Source: Stenogyne calaminthoides
Taxonomy: Eukaryota; Streptophyta; Magnoliopsida; Lamiales; Lamiaceae
Assembly (NCBI GenBank): GCA_037126765.1
Contig: JBBCBC010000030.1
Span: 10,190,786-10,254,785 of the forward strand
Direction of reading: 5' to 3'
DNA length: 64,000 nt
In this document: piece by piece, positions 1 through 10,626 of the stretch
Layout: each line of letters starts with the position of its first letter
How positions within the stretch are numbered: the first letter of the stretch is position 1
The notes under the pieces: generated by a model
What the model was told of the DNA's origin: nothing
Databases searched by the model: none
The model's input: only the letters and a program-made list of their open reading frames with translations
Position numbers and translations under genes: made by a program

Positions 1-600
1 ACATATTGCACACTCAAAAAATAATAAAGCAAAAAAAATAAATAAAAAAACTCAAAAAATTACAAAGCAAAAAAAAAATCGTGGAGAGTGCATTATATTT
101 GATATGTGCATCTATTATACCCCGATTTGAAAATTTCTAAAATCATATTTAACATAATGCACACTCAAATTGATGCTTAACATTAATTAAATATAAAACA
201 ACTACATATTTATACTTAATTAATTAATTAACTATCTTAAATCTTAATTACTATACATAAAATATTAATAGCATTTAAGATAAAAAAATAAATCTTTAAT
301 CAATAATTAATATACTTAAAATATTTAATATTTACACTTCAAATAATTATTAAACTTAAAATTTAGAAAAAAAAAAATCAGTCGCGCGCGTTGCGCGACA
401 GAAATTGTCAACACGCCCAATGATTGAACTCCAGTTAGTCATTTCCACCATATGTGCATTTAGCACTTGTGATCGATAATCCTCAAGATAAATCTACTTC
501 ATTCAACCCTTCAAAAGAATTATTTTTATATTAAAAGCTTTTATAGCAAATGTCATTTATTGAGATAAAAAAAATTGTCTTATAATCTTCTTGTAATTCA
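1..600. other. AT-rich intergenic DNA
   Basis: No open frame, TIR pair or recognisable domain was found here. The stretch is runs of A and T with TTAATTAA-type repeats near 215-235. The only contrasting feature is a short GC hairpin at 381-399. The 3' untranslated tail of the adjoining minus-strand LINE may extend into about 540-626, where an AATAAA-like signal reads on the minus strand near 555-560. Confidence 0.6.
381..399. repeat. Perfect GC hairpin in AT-rich DNA
   Basis: GTCGCGC (381-387) and GCGCGAC (393-399) are perfect inverted repeats around the 5-base loop GCGTT. The flanks are almost pure A/T, so the CpG-dense block stands out. No function can be assigned. It could be a relic of a TIR element or an insertion scar. 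Confidence 0.7.
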
Positions 601-626
601 TTTTTCGTCCCAAAAAAATTAACTAT

Positions 627-995
627 CTAATTTTTTGCCAGATTGTGGGCTATTGTGTTGAGTTGACGAGGAACATGAGAGATCCCTTTCACTTTAGGGT
701 CTTGAATTTTAAGGCGAAGATCATGGATGATGTCACCTTCCGGTCCCAGGTATTGAGAGCTTCCCCGCACCGCGTTAATAGCATCTTTCGAGTCCGAGAG
801 GAGGTTGAAACCGGGAAGGTGAAGCTTGCAGCCCAGTGAAACTCCCTCGTCAATGGCATGGAGTTCAACGGCCAACACCGAGCCTGAGGGGTTAATACGA
901 TGACAACCCGTTGCAATGATATTACCAGAGTGATTAAAGGCAGCGAAACCGACTCCGAACTCAAATTTTTCATCATTAAAGGCAACATCCACCAA
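627..995 (-). pseudogene. LINE C-terminal plant-type RNase H (RVT_3)
   Basis: The translation shows VDVAFNDEKFEFGVGFAAFN, then AVELHAI, LLSDSKDAI and a final LNTIAHNLAKN before a TAG at 627-629. This is the RNase H fold of plant LINEs: first Asp in VDVAF, Glu in AVELHAI, Asp in LLSDSK and the late His region. It shares a frame with 1347-1661, with intervening stops. It would remove the RNA strand of the hybrid during integration. The domain is near full length, but the element around it is broken. Confidence 0.85.
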
Positions 996-1346
996 GATAA
1001 AGGGGAGGGAGGAGTTGGAATCCTAGCCGGCCCTGTTGGAACTGGAAACCGTGCGTGGGGGTTAGAAGATCAGACGATTTCTAGCCTCACGATAGTTAAC
1101 AAGGTGAGCTCTAGTCCATTCAGGATTGATAATTTTAGCGGCATCCCTGGACTTGTTCTTTTGAGTTTTTTCATGGAGAAGGTTGCACCGCTCTTTCCAA
1201 ATCCCCCACGACATGAGACAGAATTCTTCCAAATCCCCACCAAACGAGGCCTCCGCAATGCCTACAAGAAGATCAGGAATGGGGACAAATACGGCATTCT
1301 TAAGAAAAGGCCACCAGTTCGTATTCTTCCAAGCTTGTTTGGAAAC

Positions 1347-2340
1347 CTAACAAAAGAAAAGAGCAAGTTTAGTATCCGCCCAGTGAAAACCACAAAGAGC
1401 GCACCTGGAGTCGCCAGGAATGTGATGGGCATAAAGATTAGCCTCGGTAGGGATGATGTCATGAGAAATTTTCCAAACAAAGATTTTGACTTTCGGAGGA
1501 ATGTTCAGTTTCCAAATTTTCTTCCACCACCGGGAGAAATGGTTTGAAGAGGGGCCACTAGAAAGACCATCTTCAGAATGACCCATCCGGCATCCGAATT
1601 TATACCCAGATTTAACAGAATAGAGCCCCTTTTTTCTCAAACTTCCAGAACCTGAAATCAATCAAAGAGCTCCGAGAGATTGGGACCCTCTTAATGGCTT
1701 CGACCTCGAAAGGAAGAAACACTTCTTGAAGCTTTTGGGCATCCCACTGTTTTGAGGGCAGAATGAATTTGTCAACTTGGTTGTTGCTATCATAGGAAAC
1801 ACTGGAAGAAATACGCCCACTGGCCAGACCGGGGATCCAAGTGTCCTTACGAGCTCTGATATTTTTCCCCGACCCCACTTTCCACAGGAGTCCAGCGTTA
1901 AGAATGTCTTTGCACCAACATAGGGATCTCCATGTATACGAGGGGTTAGAGCCAATAGAAGCTTCCATGATATCGGTGTGTTTGAAATACCGGGCCTTGA
2001 AGATTTTTGCCACAAGAGAGTTCGGATTGGAAATGATTCTCCAAATTTGTTTGGCCAGGAGGGCTTTATTGAAATTGACCAGATCTCTGAAGCCCATGCC
2101 CCCCTCGTCTTTGGGCTTAGTAAGGGATTTCCAATCTTTCCAATGGACTTTTCGTTCATTCGGTCTCGCACCCCACCAGAATTTAGCACACATGCTCTCG
2201 ATTTCACCGCAAAGAGAAGTAGGAATTCTAAAGCAAGACATCGCATAAGTCGGAACGGCTTGAATAATAGCTTTGATGAGAACCTCTCTGCCCCCGTCCG
2301 AAAAGAATTTATTTTTCCAACTGTCTAATTTCTTAGCCAC
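1347..2340 (-). pseudogene. LINE linker and zf-RVT region, frameshifted
   Basis: Block 1612-2340 has the post-RT sequence typical of plant LINEs: GGREVLIKAIIQAVPTYAMS, FWWGARPNERKVHWKDW, and GGMGFRDLVNFNKALLAKQ. Block 1347-1661 continues in another frame with the zf-RVT region (WKLNIPPKVKIFVWKISHD and a CALCG zinc-binding pair). The region links reverse transcriptase to RNase H and probably helps bind nucleic acid. One frameshift falls between the two blocks, near 1640. Confidence 0.88.
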
Positions 2341-2540
2341 TCTGTCGCGAATGTACCCAAACTGAAGTCTCTTGCTTTTAATGGTAAAGGTGGGGAGACC
2401 AAGATAGATTTCACATTCTCGACAAATTTCGAGGTTAAGGATATCTTTAGATGTTTGAATGCCAGAATGAGGAGTCTTATCACTGAAGGTAATGGCGGAC
2501 TTGTCATAGTTGATAAGCTGACCGGAAGCTTTTCATAAGA

Positions 2541-3811
2541 ATGGAGGCATCTTTTGACGTTCTCACAAATCTCCTTAGTGTTCTTGAAAAAGATAAGGCT
2601 ATCATCGGCGAAGAAGAGGTGATAAATAATGGGACTGCCTCTTGCAACTTGAACACCAACAATTTTCCTCTCATTCTAATACGAGGTCAGGATAGAGGAG
2701 AGCCCCTGAGAGCAAATGACAAAGAGGAAAGGGGAGAGAGGACCCCCTTGACGAAGGCCTCTCGAGGGCTTGATGTGTCCCACAATGCTACCATTGACTT
2801 TGAAGGAGTAAGAGACGGAGGAAACACATCGCATGATAAGATTAGTCCAGCGGGGGTCAAAGCCCATCTTGCTCATAATTTCTCTAAGATAGCTCCACTC
2901 AACACGATCATAAGCTTTGCTCATATCGAGCTTGAGGGCCGCATAACCAGTTTTGTTCTTGGAGTGTCGGAGCCAATGCATACATTCAAAACCAATGAGC
3001 ACATTATCAGTGATGAGACGACCCGGAATAAAGGCACTCTGATTAGGGGTAATGACTTTTCCCAGCATCCCTCTGAATCTGTTGGTGATAGCACGAGCAA
3101 CAATTTTATAGCAAACATTACAAAGGCTGATCGGTCTATAATCACTTACCATAACTGGGTCCTTGACTTTTGGAATTAGGGATATGATAGTAGAGTTTTG
3201 AAAGGCCAAGTCGTCCCCGTTGTTGAGAAAATTCAGAACAGCTTTTGTGACTTCATCACGACAATATCCCAGGCATTTTGGTAGAAGAGGGCCGTAAAAC
3301 CATCGGGGCCAGGAGCTTTTGAGGGACTCATATCAAAAATAGTTTTTCTTACTTCATCTTTGGTGAAGGGTCTGCACAAATCTTGATTCATCTCAACGGA
3401 GACATTAGGAGAAACATGATTGATGATTTCATCAATATTCTCATGAGAAGGATTACTGGAGGTGAACAAATTAGAGAAATAATCTGTGATAATACGCTAC
3501 ATTTCGGTCGGGGAAGAAAAGGTGAGACCCGAACCGTCTTTAAGCTTCATGATTTTATTTTTGGAGCGACGTTCGGAAGCCGAGTTGTGAAAATAAGAGG
3601 TATTTTTGTCACCGAACGCCAACCAGTTGTTTCTAGACCTCTGGTGCCAATGTAGCTCTTCCTGATAAAGCAATTTTTCCAGATGGGACTCAAGTTCACT
3701 GGAGGTTTGAGTAAAACTTGATTCATCTTCCGAATTGAGTAGCTTACTTAGCTTCTTTCTTGTATTTTCAATTCTTTTCTTGAGCATGTTGATGTTAGAC
3801 CATGCATCCAA
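2541..3811 (-). pseudogene. LINE reverse transcriptase, frameshifted
   Basis: The reverse transcriptase copies element RNA at the nicked target. Blocks at 3497-3811 and 3233-3469 share a frame and include SKAPGPDGFTALFYQ. Block 2676-3209 is shifted and carries DYRPISLCNV, SAFIPGRLITDNVL, the motif A aspartate in KLDMSKAYDRVEW, and GLRQGGPLSPFLF. The catalytic FADD motif is readable at about 2580-2625 in yet another frame. All core motifs therefore survive, but at least two frameshifts separate them. The family is clear; activity is excluded. Confidence 0.9.
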
Positions 3812-4812
3812 TTATGAAGCTGACTAGCAGTGCTTTTCAACCTATCTTGAAGACCAGCACAAACCCTGCTATTGGACCATGCATCTTTGAGAGTCTCTTT
3901 ATAGTCCTCTTCCATCAACCACTTATTTTCAAAGGTGAGAATTTTTTTACGTCTGCATGGCTGGTGTTCGGAGATCTGCATATAAGAAATGATGACTGGG
4001 AGGTGATCAGAGCCGTAAAAATCCAGATTTCTGATTTCAGTATTTGGAAACATCCCTCTCCAGATTAGATTAGCGAGAAAACGATCCAATTTGACCCAAA
4101 TGCAGTCCCTCCCTTTCCTTCTATTACTCCAAGTGTATTTCGGACCCTTAGCATCTAGATCGTGAAAAGAAGTATCATCAGCAGCCGAACGGAAATTATT
4201 CATCTGCGAAAGAGATCTGGGAGCGCCTCATTTCTTCTCATATTCATAAAAAATTTCGTTGAAGTCCCCTCCGACGAGCCAGCCCAACGACTCATCATTG
4301 TGACTTTTTGCGATTTTTCTAAGAAGCTCCCATGAAAGGTGCCTACGATGATGAATAGGGTTTCCATAGAAACCCGTGAAGTACCAATTTTTATTGTTAG
4401 CCGAGATGTAACAGTCAATGTGGCCCTTAGAGTACGATAACACCGAAACATTAATATTACTAGACCAAAACAAGAGCAATCCACCACTACTACCAGTGGC
4501 TTCCACACAAAAACAACCAACATAATTCAAAAGCACACGCCATCTAGTGGCTACAAGATTGGACACCTTATACTCGTAAATAAAAAGAATATCGGGGTTA
4601 TGGTCTTGAACAAGACGTTGGAGATTCCGGAGCGCGCGTTTGCCCCCGAGCCCACGGGCGTTCCAAGCTATGCAACTCATGGTGCTCGGCAGGGTTGGAC
4701 CTCGCCAACCACCGCCGATAAGAAATCGTAAAAATGATGCAACCAAATGTGCAGAGGTTCGAGACCGGCGACCAACCGGGACAAAAGTTGCACAGCCCGG
4801 CAACGTTTTCAC
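3748..4812 (-). pseudogene. LINE endonuclease domain (APE-like), one in-frame stop
   Basis: The translation from about 4679 downward begins MSCIAWNARGLGG, the hallmark start of plant LINE ORF2 endonucleases. It then has the Glu of the usual ETK motif (here EYK), GGDFNEI, and a C-terminal SDHLPV. These are the Asn, Glu, Asp/Asn and Asp-His positions of the exonuclease-endonuclease-phosphatase fold that nicks target DNA. Blocks 4228-4812 and 3748-4203 share one frame and are separated by a stop just after the GGDFNEI block. Residues before MSCIAWN are open but not family-like, so the true start is probably that methionine. Confidence 0.88.
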
Positions 4813-5251
4813 CGAGGAAAACCTTGGGAGGAAGGAAGGAAGCGTATAATTAACGCTGAAAAAGAGGAGGAAGAGAAGAACTCTCTCCTACTTCACAATG
4901 TCTACTCAAAGATGCAGATTTCGATTCAAAACAGGATATGACAAAAAGGGGAATAATTAGTACAGAAAGGGAAAATTGGGGTGGGAGATTTGGAGAAAAA
5001 GACACTAATCTTATACAAAGATAAGATAAGGTCAGGGAGAAACAAAGCGGCGCAAGAAACTCAAGCCACAAGCCATATCCCTAATTATAAAAAAAGAGAG
5101 AGTGCGGTGAGAGTATTTAGTTCAAATGTGGCAGCTGAAGTTGATTGTCACAGTGTTGTTTCTCAAATTGATGTTATTCTTCAGACCTTTCGAGAAGAAA
5201 CAATAGAGAATTCAATTTCATCAATTTCAAGACCCTAGAAAAACCCAGGCG
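4813..5251. other. Region upstream of LINE ORF2, no gene recognised
   Basis: On the minus strand this reads as pyrimidine-rich DNA that could be LINE 5' untranslated sequence or the original insertion flank. No gag-like ORF1 with a zinc knuckle was seen. Short open frames on both strands have no family-like composition. Confidence 0.4.
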
Positions 5252-5375
5252 GCAGGAAGAACCGCACGGCGACGGCAGAATGATCCGCACGGCGGCGGCA
5301 GAGGAGATCTCACAAAGGAGCTGTTAAATCCGCACGGAAGCGGCAGGGAGATCCGCACGGCGGCGGCGGAAGACC
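5252..5375. repeat. GC-rich imperfect tandem repeat
   Basis: About four imperfect copies of a unit built around GATCCGCACGGCGGCGGC, spaced roughly 23-45 bp apart, lie at 5252-5375. The block is strongly CpG-rich compared with its flanks. It could be part of a GC-rich leader or a decayed exon. No coding role is visible. Confidence 0.65.
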
Positions 5376-5410
5376 TCAAAAGGAGCAGAGTGGTGGATTA
5401 TTGTTTTATT

Positions 5411-5767
5411 TCAAACGGTGACGAAAGTCGGGAAAAGCCTGAAACTTCTTGAGATGAACCCACGGTACAGATCATCGACTTGGGGATGTTTGCAGTCGAG
5501 ACCGCGTCGCCAGAGTGGGGGAACCGCCGCGACGGAGGTAGGCTGCTGCGGAGGGGGAGGGGGCCGCCGCCGCGACGGAGGTAGGCTGGGTGGAGGAGCC
5601 GCGATTTGTGGGGTGGGGGAGGGTAGACGCCACGGCGGCGTGGGGTGGGGCGGCGGATTCTGAAAGCAATTAAGATAGAGAGGGAGAGAAAAGAGAGTAG
5701 AGAGAGAGCACATATATACTAATTTGGATGGAGTGGTGTTTCGTTTGCTACAAGATTCGGATCTCAT
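5411..5767 (-). promoter_or_regulatory. Putative minus-strand core promoter and GC-rich leader
   Basis: Read on the minus strand, a TATATAT box at about 5712-5718 is followed by a CT-rich tract (5660-5710) and then a CpG-rich stretch down to about 5460. This is the usual order of a plant core promoter and 5' leader. The GC-rich part is open in several frames and would give Pro/Ser/Arg-rich peptides with duplicated segments, which look like low-complexity translation rather than a real protein. No downstream gene was recognised. The LINE at lower coordinates may have separated this promoter from it. Confidence 0.35.
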
Positions 5768-6909
5768 TAACGGAAGACGTGATTAAATGCTTACAACTGA
5801 ACCAATTTCATATAAATGCAAGTACCTTATAAAGCTACACCATTTTGATTGAATTGTCACAGCCTCACCAGAAATTGCAATATTTCAACCTTGACCACAA
5901 AAATTAAAAACAGCCGCAAAAAATCAACAATCCAAAACCCCCAATCCATATATGAGATTGTGCAAACAAAAATCTGATAAAAATATTTTGTACTTTAAGA
6001 ACTTTAAATTGAAACATATTGAGATACAGTGATGTCAAAAGTCAAGACAAAACACAATTTCAAATAGAAAGTTTGGCAGTAAATTGAGCGGGAATTCGGC
6101 ATTATTCAGTCTTCAATAAACAGCAAGCAAATAAAAAAGAGTATTAATCATGTATCAAAAGCATACAAAATTCATACAAATCGACAAAGCCTACGCCGAT
6201 TTATGCACACGAAAGAGGGGAAAATGATCAAAAGTTGGTAATTATGAAGAACTAAAGTTCATCAGCAAACCCCCACAATCTGAAGCGTCTAAAGAAGAAA
6301 CAGAACAGAAACTCCAATTCAAATTGCCCGAAGTCGAATCAAATTATTACCGAATCCAGCATCAAATTTGAAATCCCGAAGGAAAACCAGAGCGTAGGGC
6401 CAAAGTTGAAACCTCGCCACCGTCGCTTTCAAAAAATCGACTCCCACCCACGTTTTCTTTCTTTTACTCTGAATAAAATTTATATACTCACTCTCAATTC
6501 GATTTAATGTTTTCCACTATTTGGATTCATTAGGTGTTCGTTGAATATTTTTTTATTATTGCACGTGTCATTCATGTATACACTAAAACAAAAACTAAAA
6601 TACAAAGTGAAATATTAATTATGGAGTAGATGATGTTATTCGACTCACTCCTAATCATGTTCGATATATTGACTCACGTTTTTCATATAGTTATTTTTAT
6701 TTGAATATTTGTCAAAAATGTATGTTCCAAACTTAATTGAACATTTTAAAATAAAAATAAAAATTCATATGAGACGGTCTCATACATGAAACGGAGTATA
6801 AATTAGCACAAATCAACATCTTCCCCTCCCAAAGTGTGCGTCAATGACCAAATTATGTTTTGTATCATCGTGATCGTCTTACACAAGTGTGTATCTTTTA
6901 TAAATAATA
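5768..6909 (-). promoter_or_regulatory. Intergenic DNA with a possible minus-strand promoter
   Basis: On the minus strand a CACGTG G-box (6562-6567) lies about 80 bp upstream of a clean TATATAAA (6479-6486). This is followed by a leader-like sequence and a possible splice donor CG|GTAATAATTTG near 6349. The arrangement resembles a plant promoter, first non-coding exon and intron start. No coding exon was identified at lower coordinates, so the gene is lost, interrupted or non-coding. The rest of the interval is AT-rich without a recognisable feature, apart from a TIR fragment at 6766-6795. Confidence 0.3.
6766..6795. repeat. Fragment of a GAGACGGTCTC-type TIR
   Basis: CATATGAGACGGTCTCATACATGA at 6766-6789 matches the terminal repeat of the intact small element at 60215-60343. 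Only one end is recognisable here, so this is a relic or a solo end. Confidence 0.5.
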
Positions 6910-7166
6910 TTCCCTATGTCCTACTATAAGTTTCTCCCTTTCCTTTTTCATCCGTCCCACAACTATAAATGAAAAAAATAACTCCACTACCCATAATTTT
7001 TATCCTTATTTTTCACATAATATTACAAAGAATGTCACTCACTACTCCACTCATTACTCCACATACTTTTTTTCTCTCTCCCAATACCCACAACTACCCT
7101 CATTTTTATTATTTATTAACCAAAACAATAAAAAGAAACAGGAAAATTATACCAGGATTGAGGGAG
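6910..7166. mobile_element. Stowaway-like (Tc1/mariner) MITE
   Basis: The 257 bp element starts TTCCCTATGTCCTACTATAA. Its other end, reverse-complemented, reads CTCCCTCAATCCTGGTATAA, both close to the Stowaway terminus CTCCCTCCGTCCC. TA dinucleotides flank it at 6908-6909 and 7167-7168, as expected for mariner-type insertion. The interior is non-coding; the short open frame inside is AT-rich chance sequence. It would need a transposase supplied from elsewhere. Confidence 0.82.
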
Positions 7167-7445
7167 TAGTAGTAAAGTAGTATTTTCACTTTTATCTATG
7201 TCCCTCAAACATCTCAATATTACATCATATGGTATTACTTTTTCCACATTAAAATTAATTTTATCTCCTTTAATTTCACAAATATCACTACTTTACTATT
7301 TAACCTCCACAAAAAAAAACAATTTTATTCATTTTAATAACAATAAACAACTGCGCTCAAAAAATAAAATAAAAAAATAAACGACTTCCATATTAAAATA
7401 TGTGCAAATAGTAAATGTTCAAATAAAAACAGAACGAGGTAACTA

Positions 7446-7752
7446 TTTATTTATGGACAAGTTGAAATAACAAGACTTATTTTTACCATTAGTTACACTT
7501 CGGAATCACTCTATCGACTTTTGCAGGGTATGTATCGAATTTTTAAATTATTGTAAAAAAGAATCTCGAACAAATTCGTAAATAAAACAAGAGGCGCATG
7601 TGATTCTTTTGTCTGTGAATTTGCCTGAGATCATTTTTTTTTCAACAATTTAAAAGTTCCATATTTACCTTTACAAAAATTAAAAGTTCAATCTTTAAAA
7701 TGTGACTAATGGCAAAGATAAGTTTGTTTTTTCAATTTGTCCTTTATTTATT
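7446..7752. mobile_element. Long-TIR non-autonomous element
   Basis: About 50 bp at 7446-7500 is an imperfect inverted repeat of 7698-7752. The shared core is GGACAAGTTGAAATAACAAG against GGACAAATTGAAAAAACAAA, followed by a matching CCATTAGT block. The roughly 310 bp unit can fold on itself and has no coding capacity. The family is uncertain: a Mutator-like or other long-TIR MITE is possible. No target duplication was resolved. Confidence 0.6.
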
Positions 7753-7998
7753 GTGCTTAAAATTCTGAATCTTATTTTTATTAATTTTTTTTATTGAATA
7801 TAAAAATAATAAAACATGGATCTTTTAAACTATCTATACACTTTTAATTTAATATTGAAGTGAACTATAATTTGGAGTAATGAAAAAAGAAAAAGTAACA
7901 GTATTTTAAACAAAATCTGATTTGATATTTTAGACAGCAAAGACACACCCTAAATTGATTTTATTCATCTTCAATGTCCCATTATCATTCTTTCAGGG

Positions 7999-8961
7999 AG
8001 GGGTGAGCATTCGGTAAATCGGTAACCGAACTGAATCGAATTACCAAAACCGAATTAACCGAATTTCGTACCATAATATACCTAAACCGAGTCATTTAAG
8101 TTTAAAATCGATTGAAACCGAACTGAATTTTTTCGGTTCGGATTTTAGTTTAAAACCGAAATTTTAGCATTATTGAATTTAGTCACTTTACAGCAACTAC
8201 CTGCCTACTTTTACAGTAGAAAATAAAAAATTCACCCAAAGTAATAACAAAAACTGCCCATATACTTCAAAATCCAAATGTTCAGTGACATTATGTCCAA
8301 AAAACACAAAAAATTCAAACATTCAAATTCTGTATAAATGTATTATGTACACAAACAGATCAGATTCAATAATCATTCAAATTCCAGAAAAAATAAAAAA
8401 AAAAAAAAAGCGGCGGCAGGCTACGATGACGGACCTACGGCGGAGAGATGGCGCAGGGAAGGCGCCGTGCGGCGGCACCTTGCGGAGCAACGAAGGTACA
8501 CGGTGCGGTGCCGCGTCCTGAAGGAAAGCCGCCCTTCTCTGCGACTGTGAGGGAGATGCGTGCGCGGTGCGGTGGTCGGAAACTCGGGTGTGGGTGGCTG
8601 GGCGCGATGCGGTGGGCGGTGGGTAGGTGAATTGTGAGGGATGAAAAGTTGAAAGTGAAAGCGGTGGATGAAATGTAATGTGGAAGGGAAATAAATTAAG
8701 TTTAGGTTATATATGTGTACTGTTTAGGGCTAGGGCTTATTAATTATTATATATATATATATATTTATATATTAATAAATATTTCGGTTCGGTTTACGGT
8801 TTTCAGTATATTTACCCTAAAAACCGAAACCGAAACTGAAAACCAAAATTTTTAAAATGAAAAACCGAATCCAAACCGAAAATCAATTTAACCGAACCGA
8901 ATTTATATTTTGGTTCGGTTTGGCTCGATTTTTCAGTTTTTACCATATTTTGCTCACCCCT
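7999..8961. mobile_element. hAT-like non-autonomous element with GC-rich core
   Basis: AGGGGTGAGCA at 7999-8009 is repeated inverted at 8951-8961. Both ends are followed inward by dense AACCGAA/TTCGGTT repeats (8010-8165 and 8770-8940), a subterminal arrangement typical of hAT-type elements. Imperfect flanking TTCTTTCA/TACTTTCA could be an 8 bp target duplication. There is no transposase. The centre, about 8408-8640, is abruptly GC- and CpG-rich while everything around it is AT-rich, so it may be captured gene-derived sequence. Its open frames do not resemble a known protein. Confidence 0.65.
8408..8640. other. GC-rich insert inside the hAT-like element
   Basis: This block follows an A-rich run and is rich in GCGG/CGGC words, such as repeated GTGCGGCGGC-type units, in an AT-rich element. 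Several overlapping frames are open because of the composition. None shows a family motif, so coding is not claimed. A captured genic or promoter fragment is the simplest idea. Confidence 0.4.
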
Positions 8962-9067
8962 ACTTTCATGTATGGTTTTGGTTTGAAGCGATGAACTTTG
9001 GGAAGGGTAATAGAGAACATATTATTGTGTGTCATATATTGTGACATGTCTAAATTAAGAGTGGATC

Positions 9068-9311
9068 TCTTGTGCATTAGGTGCACTGTGTATTTTATAG
9101 TATATTTTAAAAATATAGAATTTATTGTACTGAAATATATAATTTGTTATTATAAAATGTGTAAACTTGTGTTCTTAAAACAAATTGCATGTTTGTTAAA
9201 AAAAAAAAAAAAAGTGCATGTTCAGTGTAACAAATTGTATGTTTTAGTGCAACAAATTGTATGTTTTTAAAATACATTATGGAGTGCACGGTACACCTGA
9301 TGCATACAAGA
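9068..9311. mobile_element. Palindromic long-TIR MITE
   Basis: TCTTGTGCATTAGGTGCAC at 9068 matches TCTTGTATGCATCAGGTGTAC read inward from 9311 on the other strand. The similarity continues through TATTTTAAAAAxATA for about 60 bp per arm. Because of the palindrome, both strands translate to similar Ile/Cys/Phe-rich peptides, so neither is a gene. A run of about 15 A marks the centre near 9199-9213. Confidence 0.65.
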
Positions 9312-9351
9312 TACAAGATCTAACACTAAAAATAAAAACTCCTATAAACCT

Positions 9352-10607
9352 TGTTGTGTTCGATATAATTATTCATCATTAATCGAACACGTAAGAGAGA
9401 CACGTGTAATATTCAACTATGAAAATAATCATGCTCGATGGACAAGGTGTGCGCGCTTTTTTAACCAAACAAGTTTGTTCGCCACCGCCACTTGTCAACC
9501 AAAGCTTAACATGCTTGCCTACTAAAGTAAGTTTTGTTCGCTAGCTCGCCGAGCAAGCATCATTTGTTCGGCAGCTCGCCGCTTCCTAACGAGCAAGTTT
9601 GCTCGTCGGCTCCCCACTTACCGAGCAAACAGGTATGTTCGCCAGACTAACCGAGCAAAATGATCCTGAAAAGATGTTGATCTGATCAGTCAAACTAATC
9701 AGATCAGGGAAGAAGAAATCAGATAGCCTGAGTCAAGTGACCTCGGGCCAAGATGTTCGATGCACGATAACCCGAGGGCTCAGACATTCCTGAAGGCTCA
9801 GACAAACCTGGAGGGGTCAGTATGCTCGATGCTCGGATATCCTGAGGGCTCGGACATCCGGAAGGCTCGACAAACCTGAGGGGTCAGTATGCTCGATGTC
9901 CGATATCCCGAGGGCTCCGAACTCAAGGCTCCTGACATCCCCGGCGGTCAAGATGCTCGATGCTCGAGACATCCCAAGGCTCGAGATAAACCCGAGGGGT
10001 CAAGATGCTTATGCTCGTACATCTCAAGAAGAACTCAGGCATGCTCGATAATATTCTGACATAAAATTGATATGGTTTAATGGGGCGAACAAAGCATTCA
10101 GTCGAGCAAAAGATTGATTTGGACGACCAAAAGAGTGTCTTATAGACAAGCAAGTGCAAAGATCAACCAGGAAGACGAAGTTGGAAACGTGGCATCATTA
10201 CATGAATTCTTGCATGGCCGAAGTCAACTCATGCTTCCAAAATTTCATGCTTGTCAAGTACTATAAATAGAAGAAAAAACAACAAGATAGAGGTTCGAAA
10301 TTTCTGGAGGGGTAAGGTTGAAAAAAATTCGAGAGTTCATCCATGCACATAAAAACCCTAAGACTCATATACCAACTCTCCAAATCATCTTCATCCATAC
10401 GATTCATCTTCATGAGATGTATCATATATATGCGTGTAAAACTCGCAATACTACATCCCCGGCTTGAACGCTTGAGTAGTCATTTCTTGACGAACTGGGT
10501 CAACAAATTCCTCTTATTTACAGTTTATTTTACACGTACATATTTTGTTTGTGAGTTGTCACCGAATCAGCCACATAATATTCACCATACAAAAATAACT
10601 CGCAACA
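9352..10607 (+). repeat. Gypsy 5' LTR
   Basis: The LTR runs from TGTTGTG to GCAACA (1256 bp) and is directly preceded by AACCT. A TATA box CTATAAATAG at 10261-10270 would start genomic RNA. An internal tandem array lies at about 9755-10040. The 3' LTR is the same except for indels, many of which follow a CAG/CTG to CG pattern. Confidence 0.92.
9755..10040 (+). repeat. Tandem repeats inside gypsy 5' LTR
   Basis: A degenerate unit of roughly 60-70 bp recurs four to five times. It contains GGCTCAGACAAACC, GGGGTCA, ATGCTCGATG and ATCCTGAGGG words. The same array is clearer in the 3' LTR at 51690-52010. It lies upstream of the TATA box, so it occupies the LTR enhancer position. Confidence 0.7.
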
Positions 10608-10609
10608 AC

Positions 10610-10626
10610 TGGCGCTAGAAGGAGGG
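10610..10626 (+). promoter_or_regulatory. Gypsy primer-binding site
   Basis: TGGCGCTAGAAGGAGGG begins two bases after the 5' LTR, the expected place for a tRNA-pairing minus-strand primer site, and starts with the usual TGG. The tRNA used was not determined. Confidence 0.7.

Larger units (their letters stand above)
627..4812 (-). mobile_element. Plant L1-type LINE, 5'-truncated and inactive
   Basis: On the minus strand the order is endonuclease, reverse transcriptase, zf-RVT linker and RNase H. This is the ORF2 plan of plant L1 LINEs that acquired a plant-type RNase H. The element copies itself by nicking the target and priming reverse transcription there. ORF1 (the RNA-binding gag-like protein) was not found at higher coordinates, so the copy is either 5'-truncated near the ORF2 start or its ORF1 is unrecognisable. 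Comparing frames shows one in-frame stop inside the endonuclease and at least four frameshifts downstream, so the copy is dead. No target-site duplication or clear poly(A) tail could be fixed, so the outer limits are approximate. Confidence 0.9.

Noticed and set aside
900..1547. 215-codon plus-strand ORF
   Set aside because: Antisense shadow of the LINE zf-RVT and RNase H regions, which have clear family motifs on the minus strand.
5411..5767. Pro/Ser/Arg-rich minus-strand ORFs
   Set aside because: Open in several frames because of GC-rich repeats. No domain, and the composition mirrors the nucleotide repeat.
8285..8630. Overlapping Arg/Gly/Ala-rich ORFs in the hAT-like element
   Set aside because: Three frames are open at once over a CpG-rich core, so this is composition and not a gene.
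8998..9316. Similar peptides on both strands
   Set aside because: A consequence of the palindromic MITE; neither strand is coding.
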